Positions 37,729 to 47,433 of a stretch of DNA of 64,000 nucleotides are shown piece by piece. This stretch comes from Siphonodentalium dalli. Its lineage: Eukaryota > Mollusca > Scaphopoda > Gadilida > Siphonodentaliidae. The notes beneath the pieces were generated by a model. It saw nothing but the letters and a program-made list of their open reading frames with translations. It was not told the DNA's origin and searched no databases. The DNA is taken from contig CP136061.1 in assembly GCA_032622095.1 (NCBI GenBank), positions 3,782,001-3,846,000 of the forward strand, given 5' to 3'. The first letter of the stretch is position 1, and the number at the start of each line of letters is the position of its first letter. Position numbers and translations under genes: made by a program.

Positions 37729-39711
37729 TCAATATAGATTAAGTGGTGGGTTATGGATGGACGCGTGAGTTTTTATTATTTTCATAGGTCGTAATGTGGA
37801 TGATTCATCATCAACATCTCGCGGGTGTTTTTTGGGAAATGTCAAATCTTCTTGTGTACTTTGTATTTGAGGTTGCTTAGCTGGAGACAAATGAATATCT
37901 TTTGTAGCTTCCTTGGGTATTGGTGGGGTTAATCTGTGACGAAGTTGCATATCAGTTCCATTTATCATTTGGTTAAGTTTATTTCGTCGCTTTGCGATTT
38001 TAATTCGTCGCGTGTTGTGATTGCGTTGAGTCTGATATTGGGAAATTTTCGTAATACACTGAATAATGTATTTGCGACTTGAGATGGCAATCAGTAAAAT
38101 TAATATGAACATAATGACCGCGGGAATGATGATTTGGTAATAATTCTGTTTTTTCTTTTGTTTGATGGGTTGCAGGGAAGTGACTGTTTGGAGAAAATCA
38201 TATAATATTAGTTGCTTTATGGGGGGTAACTTGTTTGGAATCGATACTTGAGGGGGCAAGTTATGAATTTGGGAAAATAATGGCTTCCATTGTGGCAATT
38301 TATGTAATTCAATAGTTGATTGTAATTGGGTTATTTGTGTCTTGATGGTGATGTTTGATGAGTTCAAAGTTGTGAATGCAATTAGTTTGATACTGGCTGA
38401 TGTAGCTATGCACCTTGGTGGTAAAGTTATCGTTGCGATGGGGGGTAAAATTGTGATTCTATACGGTCGTTTTCTTAAGAGATTGTGATGACAGTTTACT
38501 GTAAATGTATGAGCTTTCGTGGTTGTTATAAGCCATGTACATGCCGCCAGCTTAATAGCGGATGGTAAATTATACTGAGGGTAAATGGCTATAGGGCACT
38601 TTGTGGCGGTATTTTTTGTATCATTGGTGAATATGTTGACTAGGCAGTTATGATTATGTGATGCGGCCATTGAAATTTTTTGAATTTTACAATATGGTAA
38701 TTTGTTTAAAATACACGGGTGATTGTCACCAATGGTGGTATATTTGGATCGGTCGGGAGATAATAGCAGGTAATTATGAGTAATATCGATTCGGGCAACT
38801 GTATATTTATTGTTGTGTCTGAGTCTTGGGTCTCGAGGGTCTAATGGATAAAAAAATGGTATAGCGCGGAATATGTCAAACTGCATTCTGATATCGCGTA
38901 AATAAATTGTTATGGTAATGATTAGTCTGCTGTCTGTGAGTATGGTTTGTGTCTTCAAATGTTGGTAATATTTTGCAATTCCCGATTCTATGGGGAATGG
39001 TAACTTCAAATGGGCTGGAAGTAATTTCGTTATACTGTCAAGTGCCTTTTTTAAATGTATTGGGCTTATGATCTCCGGTGTAAATCGGTGGTTAATTAGA
39101 GAGGCAATTTGAACTTTAAGATGTCGCAAATATAATTTTGCTTGGATAACATCTTGTTGTATTTCATGTAATATTACTAGAAACTTAGCGTTGATGATTG
39201 TGAATATTTCAATTGTATGCACATGTTTTTGGGTTCGATGTGTTTCTTTTCGAAGTGTGGCTTGAATATTGGATATTGTTGTTGATAATGTGTTGACTCG
39301 TTGGCGATTTTCGTTTGAAATGACGCGTGTTATATTCATGATAGAATAAGCGGTTTGAGTATCGTGTTGGATTTTTTTTTGGTTTTGGTAGAGGGTTCGT
39401 ATGTTATCTTCTACATGTGTAATATCTGACATCGAAGGGGTGCCAAATAGAAACTTGGCGATATCGCTTATTACGGGTAATATTGCTCGTTTGAGTCTTT
39501 TGGTATTATGGAGTTGATAATAATTATGATATTCATATTGGATTTGTTTTGTTTCCGTGAGAGCCGCTGCTAATTCAGTTTGTAAATCTGTCAAAATGTT
39601 GATGAGATTAAAGTTAATGTTATTTGTCTCGTTCCTGAATGGAGGTTTGTTATGGTGATATGTGCTTTGATGAAACGTGGCACAAATGCTATTGAGTTTA
39701 TTTTGGGCCAT
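37729..39711 (-). CDS. env: Env-like glycoprotein, main segment
   Basis: A 660-codon uninterrupted frame starting at an ATG. A furin-type site (RLKR, residues 72-75) is followed at once by a hydrophobic AILPVISDIAKFLFGT segment, the position and pattern of the fusion peptide in insect errantivirus Env and baculovirus F proteins (family knowledge). A heptad-like, Gln/Asn-rich helical region follows. A single membrane anchor (about 526-544, IIIPAVIMFILILLIAIS) precedes a long basic, Pro-rich tail of about 116 residues. The frame continues upstream of this ATG, past one in-frame TAA at 39748-39750, into a segment with a signal peptide. The split is a mutation, an assembly error or readthrough. 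Role (inferred from family): membrane fusion of virus-like particles. Confidence 0.85.
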   Translation of the reverse strand: MAQNKLNSICATFHQSTYHHNKPPFRNETNNINFNLINILTDLQTELAAALTETKQIQYEYHNYYQLHNTKRLKRAILPVISDIAKFLFGTPSMSDITHVEDNIRTLYQNQKKIQHDTQTAYSIMNITRVISNENRQRVNTLSTTISNIQATLRKETHRTQKHVHTIEIFTIINAKFLVILHEIQQDVIQAKLYLRHLKVQIASLINHRFTPEIISPIHLKKALDSITKLLPAHLKLPFPIESGIAKYYQHLKTQTILTDSRLIITITIYLRDIRMQFDIFRAIPFFYPLDPRDPRLRHNNKYTVARIDITHNYLLLSPDRSKYTTIGDNHPCILNKLPYCKIQKISMAASHNHNCLVNIFTNDTKNTATKCPIAIYPQYNLPSAIKLAACTWLITTTKAHTFTVNCHHNLLRKRPYRITILPPIATITLPPRCIATSASIKLIAFTTLNSSNITIKTQITQLQSTIELHKLPQWKPLFSQIHNLPPQVSIPNKLPPIKQLILYDFLQTVTSLQPIKQKKKQNYYQIIIPAVIMFILILLIAISSRKYIIQCITKISQYQTQRNHNTRRIKIAKRRNKLNQMINGTDMQLRHRLTPPIPKEATKDIHLSPAKQPQIQSTQEDLTFPKKHPRDVDDESSTLRPMKIIKTHASIHNPPLNLY

Positions 39712-39747
39712 CCTTATGTCGGTAGCGAGTCTTGCTATGTAGGTATA

Positions 39748-40005
39748 TTATGGTGTGAGTTCGATGAGAAAACTGAGATCCCAATTTTCATTTGAGACAG
39801 CAATTTGCCGGTGATGCAAAAATAACATGTTCTGTCGAGTTAACATAGCGTCACTAGTTTGAAAGCCGATGATAAGTATGAAGAGGGTCGCTTTAACGAA
39901 GTTTTCTGTAGGCTTCATATCGATTGCACCCCTATAAGTAAAAATATAGGTGTGTATTAGCGGGTTAGCCGGTATCTGATTATAAAGATAGATTCGCGTG
40001 GGCAT
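39748..40005 (-). CDS. env: Env N-terminal segment with signal peptide
   Basis: This is in the same frame as the main env segment and separated from it by TAA 39748-39750 plus 12 sense codons. An internal ATG (39916-39918) starts MKPTENFVKATLFILIIGF, a basic-then-hydrophobic signal peptide ending near TSDA. A 3' splice acceptor (tttttacttatag) ends at 39932, 14 nt ahead of that ATG, so this is the likely initiation site on a spliced mRNA rather than the ATG at 40005. Confidence 0.75.
   Translation of the reverse strand: MPTRIYLYNQIPANPLIHTYIFTYRGAIDMKPTENFVKATLFILIIGFQTSDAMLTRQNMLFLHHRQIAVSNENWDLSFLIELTP
39932..39945 (-). promoter_or_regulatory. Predicted 3' splice site for env mRNA
   Basis: On the minus strand a pyrimidine-rich stretch ends in tttttacttatag, immediately before the env signal-peptide ATG at 39918. 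Env of errantiviruses is made from a spliced subgenomic RNA (family knowledge). Confidence 0.55.
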
Positions 40006-41643
40006 GGCTTTTATGGGTTAACTGGTTTGGTTAATCAATGAGATTTTTCGGCCGGTGTAAGTTGTAATGTCATTCTCAAATTACTGTGTAAAATTGGTAC
40101 CCCCAGAAATCGACGAAATATGACGTCACGGGATGCCAGTGTGTGTACCAATTAGCCGCGCTGCGTGCGCTAGGCGTGTCGACGAAGGTAATTAGTGGTA
40201 TAGCGGTATAAATGCGTTGGCCATTACGGCTGTGAATTATCTTTGATAGCTGTTTGTGCCTATATAATTTAACGTGGGCTACATCGTGCTAATGAAGATT
40301 GGTTTCATTGAAAACATCACATGGACATCTGAATGTGAACGACGAGTGGTATTGCTGTATTATTTATAAAATGTATGTGTCATAGGGTGTAGGTATACCA
40401 ACAGTCATGTCAATATGGATATCAAAAGGCATATGAATAAATGCGTATTGTGTACTGCTTTATATAGGTTCTTATTGCTATATTTGACATGATTATTGGC
40501 GGAAATATTTGTTGATTGTATAGTATTAGGGGAGTGCAATTGACGCATGGAATAGTAGTTCTATCTATATTGTAATGATAATATTTGATCGCGCATTGTC
40601 ACGCGGTTCTGGTTATCTTGGCGGTGGGGGGGGGGGGGGGTATGTATACGATATCGTCGTGTTGGGAGATATATTGTGATTTGCACATACATGTTATTCA
40701 GGCTCATTTTAGCTCTGCACATGTATATGTGATTTAGGGTATTGTGTGCAGTTGGGGGGGGGGGGTGGTGGTACATATACGATATGGTCGTCTTGAGAGA
40801 TATATTGTGACTTACATCTCACTAGATACGTGGTGTGTGGGGGAGGGGTCTGGTGTATGTGTTGTGGAAGTGGAAGGTTAACCTATCAGTGTTCTTGTCA
40901 TACTTATTGGTTTGTGTGGGTCGCTTGATTTGAGTTTAATGAATAATTATGGATAGTTTTATGTTTATGAGGCAGATAAATTGGCTGGGTAATGTTTGTT
41001 TATGTTATGGTTTATGTTGAAATATTCCTATTTATTGATATGATACTTGTGTAACATATTTTTAGTGTATTTATTTTGTTTTTGTTGTTTGAGGGAAGCA
41101 AGTTTTAGCCCTGTGTGCATTGTGCACCGATGCACACTGGACTTGCCAGCATTGAGTTATATCTGATTATTAGATGATGTTTAGTGTGTTTATTTATCAT
41201 TGGATATTATGTTTAGATGTATCGAAGAGATATCGCTTATTACGGGTAATATTGGTTGAGCTACAAAGAGTAACTTTTGTAAACGTGCTAAATCGCCAAA
41301 GATTATTTAATTATAGTCTAAGATTGGTTGAAATGTAAAGAGATAAATATATTATTAGACCGCTGCCAAGAATTATTACAGAGTTCAATACTGTTATTGA
41401 TTGGGTTATCTAAGTTTTAGAATGAAGAGCGTTTGTTTGTTCGTTCGAATAAATTTGGTTTTAGTTATTTCGGAGAGTTTATGGGAACGTATGGAATATG
41501 GGAGAAATGCCAGGGTTGATATAATATACGCTCTATAGTAAAGAGTGTTATACGTTTGATTCTGGGTTTCGTGGGTTCAAATAATGTCGGTAAATGTATG
41601 TGAGATGCGAGGTGGGAAATCAGTGATGGTGGTGGAAATGTCG

Positions 41644-42110
41644 TGGTTTCTATACCAATCGTTCTGTGATAAAGAACGTTATTTGGCAGTATTGGGGGTG
41701 GTGATATTGAGGGAAATATGCCGTGATGATTGTATCACCTACTATATAATATAATTATAGTGGCGTTGGTGGGTGGGGGTGTCTACTTGAGGGATAATAT
41801 GCCGTGGTTTCTGTACCAATCGTTCTATGATAAAGAGCATTGTTTGGCAGGAGGGGGTAGTAATATTGAGGGAAATATGCCGTGATTATTGTATCAACTA
41901 CTATATAATATATATAGTGTATTGTGGCGTAGGTGGGGGGGTGTCTATATTGAGGGATAATATGCCGTGGTTTCTGTACCAATCGTTCTATGATAAAGAG
42001 CGTTGTTTGGCAGTATCGGGGGTAGTAATATTGAGGGAAATATGCCGTGATTATTGTATCAACTACTATATAATATATATAGTGTATTGTGGCGTAGGTG
42101 GGCTATGTCA
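41644..42110 (-). repeat. ~162-bp tandem repeat, three units
   Basis: Units start at 41644, 41805 and 41968 with tggtttctNtaccaatcgttct and share ttgagggaaatatgccgtga and actactatataatata. The last unit is incomplete. Confidence 0.88.
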
Positions 42111-42208
42111 ATGAATATATGATTGAGTTAAGTATATTGGAGGGAATGAAGATGTAACTGAGTCATGAACGGGAGTTTGCCATATTTCGGAGATTGGTGC
42201 GAGAGACA

Positions 42209-42477
42209 ATGATCGACAGATTGGCATGTTTCGTGAATAAACAATTAGCCAAAGACGCCGAGTGTCAGTCATTAGCGAAAGATATATATTACATGTCGGT
42301 TAAATTTACTTCGGCATCATGACTCAATGTACACCTGTTAGAATGATCGACAGATTGGCATGTTTCGTGAATAAACAATTTAGTCAAAGACGCCGAGTGT
42401 CAGTCATTAGCGAAAGATATATATTACATGTCGGTTAAATTTACTTCGGCATCATGACTCAATGTACACCTGTTAGC
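42209..42477 (-). repeat. 134-bp tandem duplication
   Basis: Two nearly identical units start at 42209 and 42343 with atgatcgacagattggcatg and end acacctgttag. Confidence 0.92.
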
Positions 42478-42678
42478 GATAATTGAATTAGAGATTTGGG
42501 AAACGGGACGATGCCCTGTTTGATATATATACTATATGATCATGCAACTGGTATGAGTAAAGTTTATCGTTGGGGTGTCTATCTATGTTATGCCTTTGTA
42601 AAACCTGTTTTATATAATACTAATAAAAGTTATGTAAACTATCTATCATTAGTGATTGTGAAGTACTTTGATACATAA

Positions 42679-43597
42679 TTATGAATGTTCGATATCAGTT
42701 GTCATCTGATATAAATCATATGTTTCCGTACTTTCGTTTGACCAATTCGTCGAACGGCTGTCGGGTGATGTATATTGGAAGGAATTAGAAAACGATGAAT
42801 CTTTAGGCGTGTGTTTGGCGTATGGTGTATATAATTTACGATGCCGGCCGCGTTTGTTATCTGCGCGATCCGATTTTGTGTCTGGCGTCGTACTATAAGA
42901 ATTTTGTGTAATTAATTTGTGTTTTATGACATTTGGTTCCTGTGTTTGGGGCCTAGATTGGTCGCTGGGTGAAAAATCCGGGGGTGATTGGCTGTCTGTT
43001 TTATTAAAATGTTTCGAAGCCATGAGTCTGTTGGCTAATTCAGCCAATGGTATTGAAGAACTGTCGTCTGTGTTTGAGCGCTCAAGTTGAGCGCGCTTAA
43101 TTGCCGTCGTTTTGAGGTCATCGTCTGATTCCAATGTGGATTGAGAGCTATTATTATCGACACTGGCTTCACTCGGTGGAAATGCAAATCGATTGTGTCG
43201 TTTATTTTTTAAGTGATTGGGAATTTGAGGTGTAGGCCAATCAACGGGGGATGGTTAGATGTGTTTAGCATGTGATTTTGTTAATTTAGCAGATAGGTCA
43301 TGTCTTAATATGTAAGATATGGGGCCTGTCTGTTTCAAGATACGACAAAACGGCTCATATTTAAATGAAAATTTGTGATTTGGTTGGTGGATTTTGTAAT
43401 AGACGGATTGGCCTATTTTAAAGGTTGGAATAGATCCACCTTTGTTCTGTTTGTGGTTGCGAGAGGCTGTTTCGAGAAGAGATTTTGTAGTTTTAAAAAT
43501 AATGTGTTGATTTTGAAGCGTGGTGGCTAAAAAATCCTCTCCTAAATACTTTTCTCTGTGTGTTAAAATTCGGTCTATGCTTATCTGTGGTTCTCTA
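42679..43597 (-). CDS. pol: Pol C-terminal part: integrase C-terminal domain and tail
   Basis: The frame continues from integrase after a one-base shift in a T7 run (plus-strand A7 at 43597-43603). The first part has the layout of a Gypsy integrase C-terminal domain, with IGQSVYYKIH and a GPISYILRH-type segment. An in-frame TAA at 43255-43257 follows. The same frame then stays open for about 190 codons of Ser/Thr/Asp-rich, probably disordered sequence to 42679. The tail may be a true Pol extension or a separate ORF. Confidence 0.6.
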
Positions 43598-43912
43598 AAA
43601 AAAGGTTAGAAAAAATGGTGAATGTGTATGTACACTGGAACAATAGAAGTTCATTGCTTGTGATGCATAATTTAGATATAGGTCCCAATTTTCTACATTT
43701 GCTTGGGTGATTGTTGAAATGATTGATGCTAGACTTCTATGCGAGCGTTCTGACTTCCCATTGCTTTGGGGTGAGTAGAACGAACTGAGGCGGTGATTGA
43801 TATGGTAATATTTACAAAATTCAGTAAAGGTAGAGTTTGCAAACTCGGACCCATTATCCGTTAAAATACCTTCAACTGATCCAAATAAAGTGAAATACTC
43901 TGAATTCAATCT
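43595..43912 (-). CDS. pol: Pol segment: integrase catalytic core, second half
   Basis: This is in the same frame as the upstream segment, after the TAA at 43913-43915. It carries ILTDNGSEF and SPQSNGKSERSHRSL, i.e. the second Asp and the Glu of the DDE triad with exactly 35 residues between them. It ends at a TAG that overlaps the T7 run, where a one-base shift would continue the frame into the C-terminal domain. Confidence 0.85.
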   Translation of the reverse strand, partial: RLNSEYFTLFGSVEGILTDNGSEFANSTFTEFCKYYHINHRLSSFYSPQSNGKSERSHRSLASIISTITQANVENWDLYLNYASQAMNFYCSSVHTHSPFFLTFF

Positions 43913-45058
43913 TTATAAAATTGTATCCACCATTTTGTTAGGTAATGCATATGCTAAAGTATGTAATGAAAATTGATCAACAATAGTTAAGATAAATCTA
44001 TTTCCTGACTGTGTTTTGGGGGAAAATGGTCCCATAAGATCGATGGCTATGAGCTGTCCTGGCCTTGATGGGGCAGTGACTGGTTGAAGCGGGATTTTTG
44101 GATTATAAGCATTTCGTTGTCGGCATGTGTGACAATTGTTTATGTATGTGACAATTTTTGCAAACAACTGAGGTGTGTAATATCTGTTTCGTATGGTCGC
44201 GTATAGCGATTGTACCGCTCTATGGCCGAGACTGTGATATTGGGATATAACTTCCTGCGCTATTTTGTCCGTTATATATATTCGTAATTTAGGTATGTCA
44301 TTATATATTGATATATAGTGTAGGATACCATCTTTGAGAATAAAGGTTTTTGCTAATTTTTCGGGTATATTTGTTGATTGCATTTGTTTGATAATCTCGG
44401 TGATTGTGTGGTCTGCTGATTGTTCATCTCTTATATTAGTTATAGCAGGAAGGGCCGGGCTGTCGTCAAGATCAACTGATGATTCAGAATCCGTGTTCTT
44501 TTTTGGTTGTTTATTTCGTTTTGAGAATTCCTGAATATCTTTCATGTCAAGTATATTAACATCCTGTACAAGGGGATTGGTGGGTGGATTTGGGTCGCTA
44601 TCTGTGCAAGAAATGATGCACGGGTGTGTGTCGGGGTTTATCCGACTGCAAAAATCGGCCGTAACATTGTTCGTGCCTTTAATATAAGTAATTTTTGGGT
44701 TCAATGCTGATATTTCCAAAAACCATTTTTGAATTTTTGTGTTTATCAGATCCTGTTTTTTAAACATGTGGATGAGGGGTAAGTGATCTGTTTTAATCTC
44801 TACTTGGGATCCCTGTAAGTAAAATTTAAATTGCCTTGCAAACGTATATATAGCGAATGCTTCTTTTTCCGTGACAGAATAATTCCTTTGTGATTTGTTA
44901 AGTTTTTTACTGGCGAACCCGATTGGTAGTTCAACGTGTTTATCATCTTGGCTATTAGCATATTGTGATAGTATCGCCCCGATACTATGGATAGATGCAT
45001 CTACTGTCAGAATGAACAGTTTGTCGGGATTTGGGTAAGCTAAGATGGGGCGGTTGCT
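43913..45058 (-). CDS. pol: Pol segment: RNase H and integrase N-terminus/first Asp
   Basis: The frame resumes near 45058 after a one-base shift in a C4 run (plus-strand G4 at 45047-45050). RNase H: FILTVDASIHSIGAIL (first Asp near 45000) and VTEKEAFAIYTF, then KTDHLPL. Integrase: HHCC zinc domain (HSLGH...CHTCRQ) and the first catalytic Asp in IAIDLMGPF. A TAA at 43913-43915 separates the first from the second catalytic Asp, so as written no complete integrase is made. An acidic Ser/Asp stretch lies between RNase H and integrase. Confidence 0.88.
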   Translation of the reverse strand, partial: SNRPILAYPNPDKLFILTVDASIHSIGAILSQYANSQDDKHVELPIGFASKKLNKSQRNYSVTEKEAFAIYTFARQFKFYLQGSQVEIKTDHLPLIHMFKKQDLINTKIQKWFLEISALNPKITYIKGTNNVTADFCSRINPDTHPCIISCTDSDPNPPTNPLVQDVNILDMKDIQEFSKRNKQPKKNTDSESSVDLDDSPALPAITNIRDEQSADHTITEIIKQMQSTNIPEKLAKTFILKDGILHYISIYNDIPKLRIYITDKIAQEVISQYHSLGHRAVQSLYATIRNRYYTPQLFAKIVTYINNCHTCRQRNAYNPKIPLQPVTAPSRPGQLIAIDLMGPFSPKTQSGNRFILTIVDQFSLHTLAYALPNKMVDTIL

Positions 45059-47427
45059 AAGCTTTCTTTCAGCGTGTCGAACGCTGTTTGGCACGGCGCA
45101 TCCCACACAAATTTAGCATATTTGGCTGTGAGTTTGATTAAAGGCAATGCCGTGGATGCGAAAGTAGGAGAATATGACCTGTAAAAATTAAGAATTCCCA
45201 GTAATCTGCGGACTTCTTTAACTGATTTCGGAGGTGGTAGAGACTTGATAATTGAAATTTTTTCAGGGTCAGAGGATGTGCCCTTGTCGGAAATAATATG
45301 CCCTAAAAATTTGACTTGTGGTTGGCAGAATTTAGATTTTGATAGTTTAACTATTAAGCCGTATTCCCTGAGTCTGTCAAATAATTTTGTGAGCTGATGT
45401 ATATGCGTTTGAGGATCGGAGCTATGACAGATCAGGTCATCGACAAATCCTTCTACAAATGGTAAATCGTGTAGGGCCATGTTCATGAGTTTTAAAAAAT
45501 ACCCTGAGCTCGAGACATATCCCATCGGGGCTCTTTGATAACTGTATTGTCCTTCGGACGTATTCATAGTTAATATGGGCACATGTTCGGGTTCAACTCC
45601 AATAACATGATAAGCATTTGATAAATCAAAGATACTGAAAATAGTTGAGCCGAGTAACTTGGACGATATTTCTGTAAAACTAGGCATAGACCATTTTAAT
45701 GGAATGGAAACATCATTGAGTTTTCTCAGATCGATTACCAATCGGTAATTTGGAGTACCGTCGGGGTTGGGTGTGGATTTGCGGATGAGGAGACTGGGAA
45801 ATCCCCACGATGAATGGGCAGTGGGTCTAATAATGTCTGCATCTAATAATTTTTTTATCTCAGCAGCCATAATTCGTTGTTTGTTCAGTGGTGTCGGATA
45901 TTTTTTGCAAAAAATAGGTAAAGTATTTGGTTTGAGGTCGATTTTCATTTTAATTTTTGGACAATATCCTATCTTGTTTATGTCATTTGTAAAAACATCA
46001 GGGTATTGTGATACTAGTTGCAATATTTGCTGTTTAAGGTGTTGAGGTGCCACGATATCATCGACAGATATAGGTTGAGTCTTGGTGACTGGAGGGTTAA
46101 TGTCTTGCCGGTCACCTATGGTGTTTATACTGTGTTTGTTTGGCGGAGATGAGTTAATGTTTTGCTCATCGGATGCCGTGCATATCATTTGCTCTTGAGT
46201 GCCAAATGCTTGTGCTATCACACGACCTTTCCTAATGGACATATGTGACGCCGATTGGTTTTCTATCATGACGCAAATATTTGGATTATTTGCATCTGCT
46301 ATCGTGTCGGTTACATGTACATTTGGTTCCTGTTCGAAAATGGACATGTTACCTTTGCCTATTCGGATTATAGGTGTGTTAAACATATCATTTGGCCCTA
46401 TGAGTCTGCCTGTTATGATGGCGCATGAGTGGGGTGATAATGAAACGTTATTTGTTGATCGGATGAGTGATGCAATGTGACCGTCCCTTAACATCGGGTA
46501 TAATTGATTCTGTATTCTGAATTTTTCTAGATCAAAGTAAAGTCTAATACTGTGTTGTTTCATAAAATCGCGCCCTAAAATGCAGGGACGGGACAAGGTT
46601 GCACATATGACAAATTTGTGAGTAAGAATGAGTTTTCCGATTCTAAATGTGAGATGTGTGGATCCAAAAACTTTCATTGGTGTACCATCGGCTGATGTGA
46701 GTAACACATGTTCTTTAATTAAAGGTGGTCGATTTGGCATGGATCTATAAATGTCGTATTTCAAGCAACTGGTGGTTGCCCCGGAGTCTAATAGTGATCT
46801 AATCCGTTGTTTGTGTATTTTAATGATAGTTGAGCATGGTGTTTGGTTTAGAGCACCATCTGTCATATCACTTGGATATTTAAGTACTGGTATAGTGTGT
46901 TGTATGGGTTTGACTGGTGGTATTATAGGGTTAATTGCAGTATTGGAATGTGATTCGCGAGAATTGGTGCATGTTGACTTTCTTTTGGATGATGAGTAAG
47001 AATTAGTAATGTGTTGGTGCTTGGGCTTTTCAAGGCGATTCAGGGTTTTAAAATGGGAAGGAAAGTTTAAGTCAAGAAGCGGTGAGATAGACTTATTGGA
47101 AGAATTATGAAATCTGGGTTTCATAGAGGGACACCTGTTATGGCAGAAGGTGGTATGTGTTACCTGCCTGTGGCGAGGGAGATTAAGTGGGCGCCGCGTG
47201 CGGTAATTAATATATGGTTGGTTTTGGCACTTTGATGGTAGCGTGGGGTAATGATTAATGTGCTGCAGCTGTGAATCACAGACTCTATGCTTTTGAGATT
47301 CGTATGTTCGATGAGCTTTAGCATATCTATGATTGTGGCCGCCTATGGTGCTAAGCTGATGTGTAATAGGACTCATTGGCTTGCGTCTACTTGGGGTCAA
47401 ATTTGTGTAGCAATGAGTCCTTATCTG
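45040..47427 (-). CDS. pol: Pol segment: protease and reverse transcriptase
   Basis: This overlaps the end of gag in the -1 frame. It has no ATG near the start and is expected to be entered by frameshifting at 47427-47433. After a basic His/Asn-rich stretch of about 160 residues comes the aspartic protease (LLDSGATTSC, catalytic Asp near 46788). The reverse transcriptase follows: YRLVIDLRKLND, FSIFDLSNAYH and the active site FVDDL (45433-45447, Phe in place of the common Tyr, as in many Gypsy elements), then FLGHIIS and the RNase H connection. It ends at TAG 45040-45042 because of the C4-run shift. Confidence 0.92.
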   Translation of the reverse strand, partial: QIRTHCYTNLTPSRRKPMSPITHQLSTIGGHNHRYAKAHRTYESQKHRVCDSQLQHINHYPTLPSKCQNQPYINYRTRRPLNLPRHRQVTHTTFCHNRCPSMKPRFHNSSNKSISPLLDLNFPSHFKTLNRLEKPKHQHITNSYSSSKRKSTCTNSRESHSNTAINPIIPPVKPIQHTIPVLKYPSDMTDGALNQTPCSTIIKIHKQRIRSLLDSGATTSCLKYDIYRSMPNRPPLIKEHVLLTSADGTPMKVFGSTHLTFRIGKLILTHKFVICATLSRPCILGRDFMKQHSIRLYFDLEKFRIQNQLYPMLRDGHIASLIRSTNNVSLSPHSCAIITGRLIGPNDMFNTPIIRIGKGNMSIFEQEPNVHVTDTIADANNPNICVMIENQSASHMSIRKGRVIAQAFGTQEQMICTASDEQNINSSPPNKHSINTIGDRQDINPPVTKTQPISVDDIVAPQHLKQQILQLVSQYPDVFTNDINKIGYCPKIKMKIDLKPNTLPIFCKKYPTPLNKQRIMAAEIKKLLDADIIRPTAHSSWGFPSLLIRKSTPNPDGTPNYRLVIDLRKLNDVSIPLKWSMPSFTEISSKLLGSTIFSIFDLSNAYHVIGVEPEHVPILTMNTSEGQYSYQRAPMGYVSSSGYFLKLMNMALHDLPFVEGFVDDLICHSSDPQTHIHQLTKLFDRLREYGLIVKLSKSKFCQPQVKFLGHIISDKGTSSDPEKISIIKSLPPPKSVKEVRRLLGILNFYRSYSPTFASTALPLIKLTAKYAKFVWDAPCQTAFDTLKESLATAPS

Positions 47428-47433
47428 TTTAAA
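47368..47433 (-). promoter_or_regulatory. Programmed -1 ribosomal frameshift signal, gag/pol
   Basis: In the gag frame the codons TTA AAC form the slippery heptamer TTTAAAC (47427-47433), two codons before the gag TAA. After a 5-nt spacer there is a perfect 11-bp stem: AGGACTCATTG (47411-47421) with CAATGAGTCCT (47368-47378), loop 32 nt. The loop contains a further CTAC/GTAG pairing. Slipping by -1 enters exactly the pol frame, which is open from just upstream (stops at 47440-47445). Confidence 0.85.

Larger units (their letters stand above)
40006..42678 (-). other. Non-coding gap between pol and env with tandem repeats
   Basis: 2.7 kb with no long sense frame. It holds two tandem arrays (listed separately), several G10-G14 runs on the plus strand and long TG-rich stretches. 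A gap this size between pol and env is unusual; decayed cargo or a satellite-expanded spacer are both possible. Confidence 0.6.

Noticed and set aside
45040-45058. Second programmed frameshift between RT and RNase H
   Set aside because: The overlap has the right direction (-1) but no X XXY YYZ heptamer in phase; a one-base change in the C4 run explains it better.
46199-46999. Plus-strand frames opposite pol
   Set aside because: Shadows of the pol frame on the other strand, favoured by its skewed composition.
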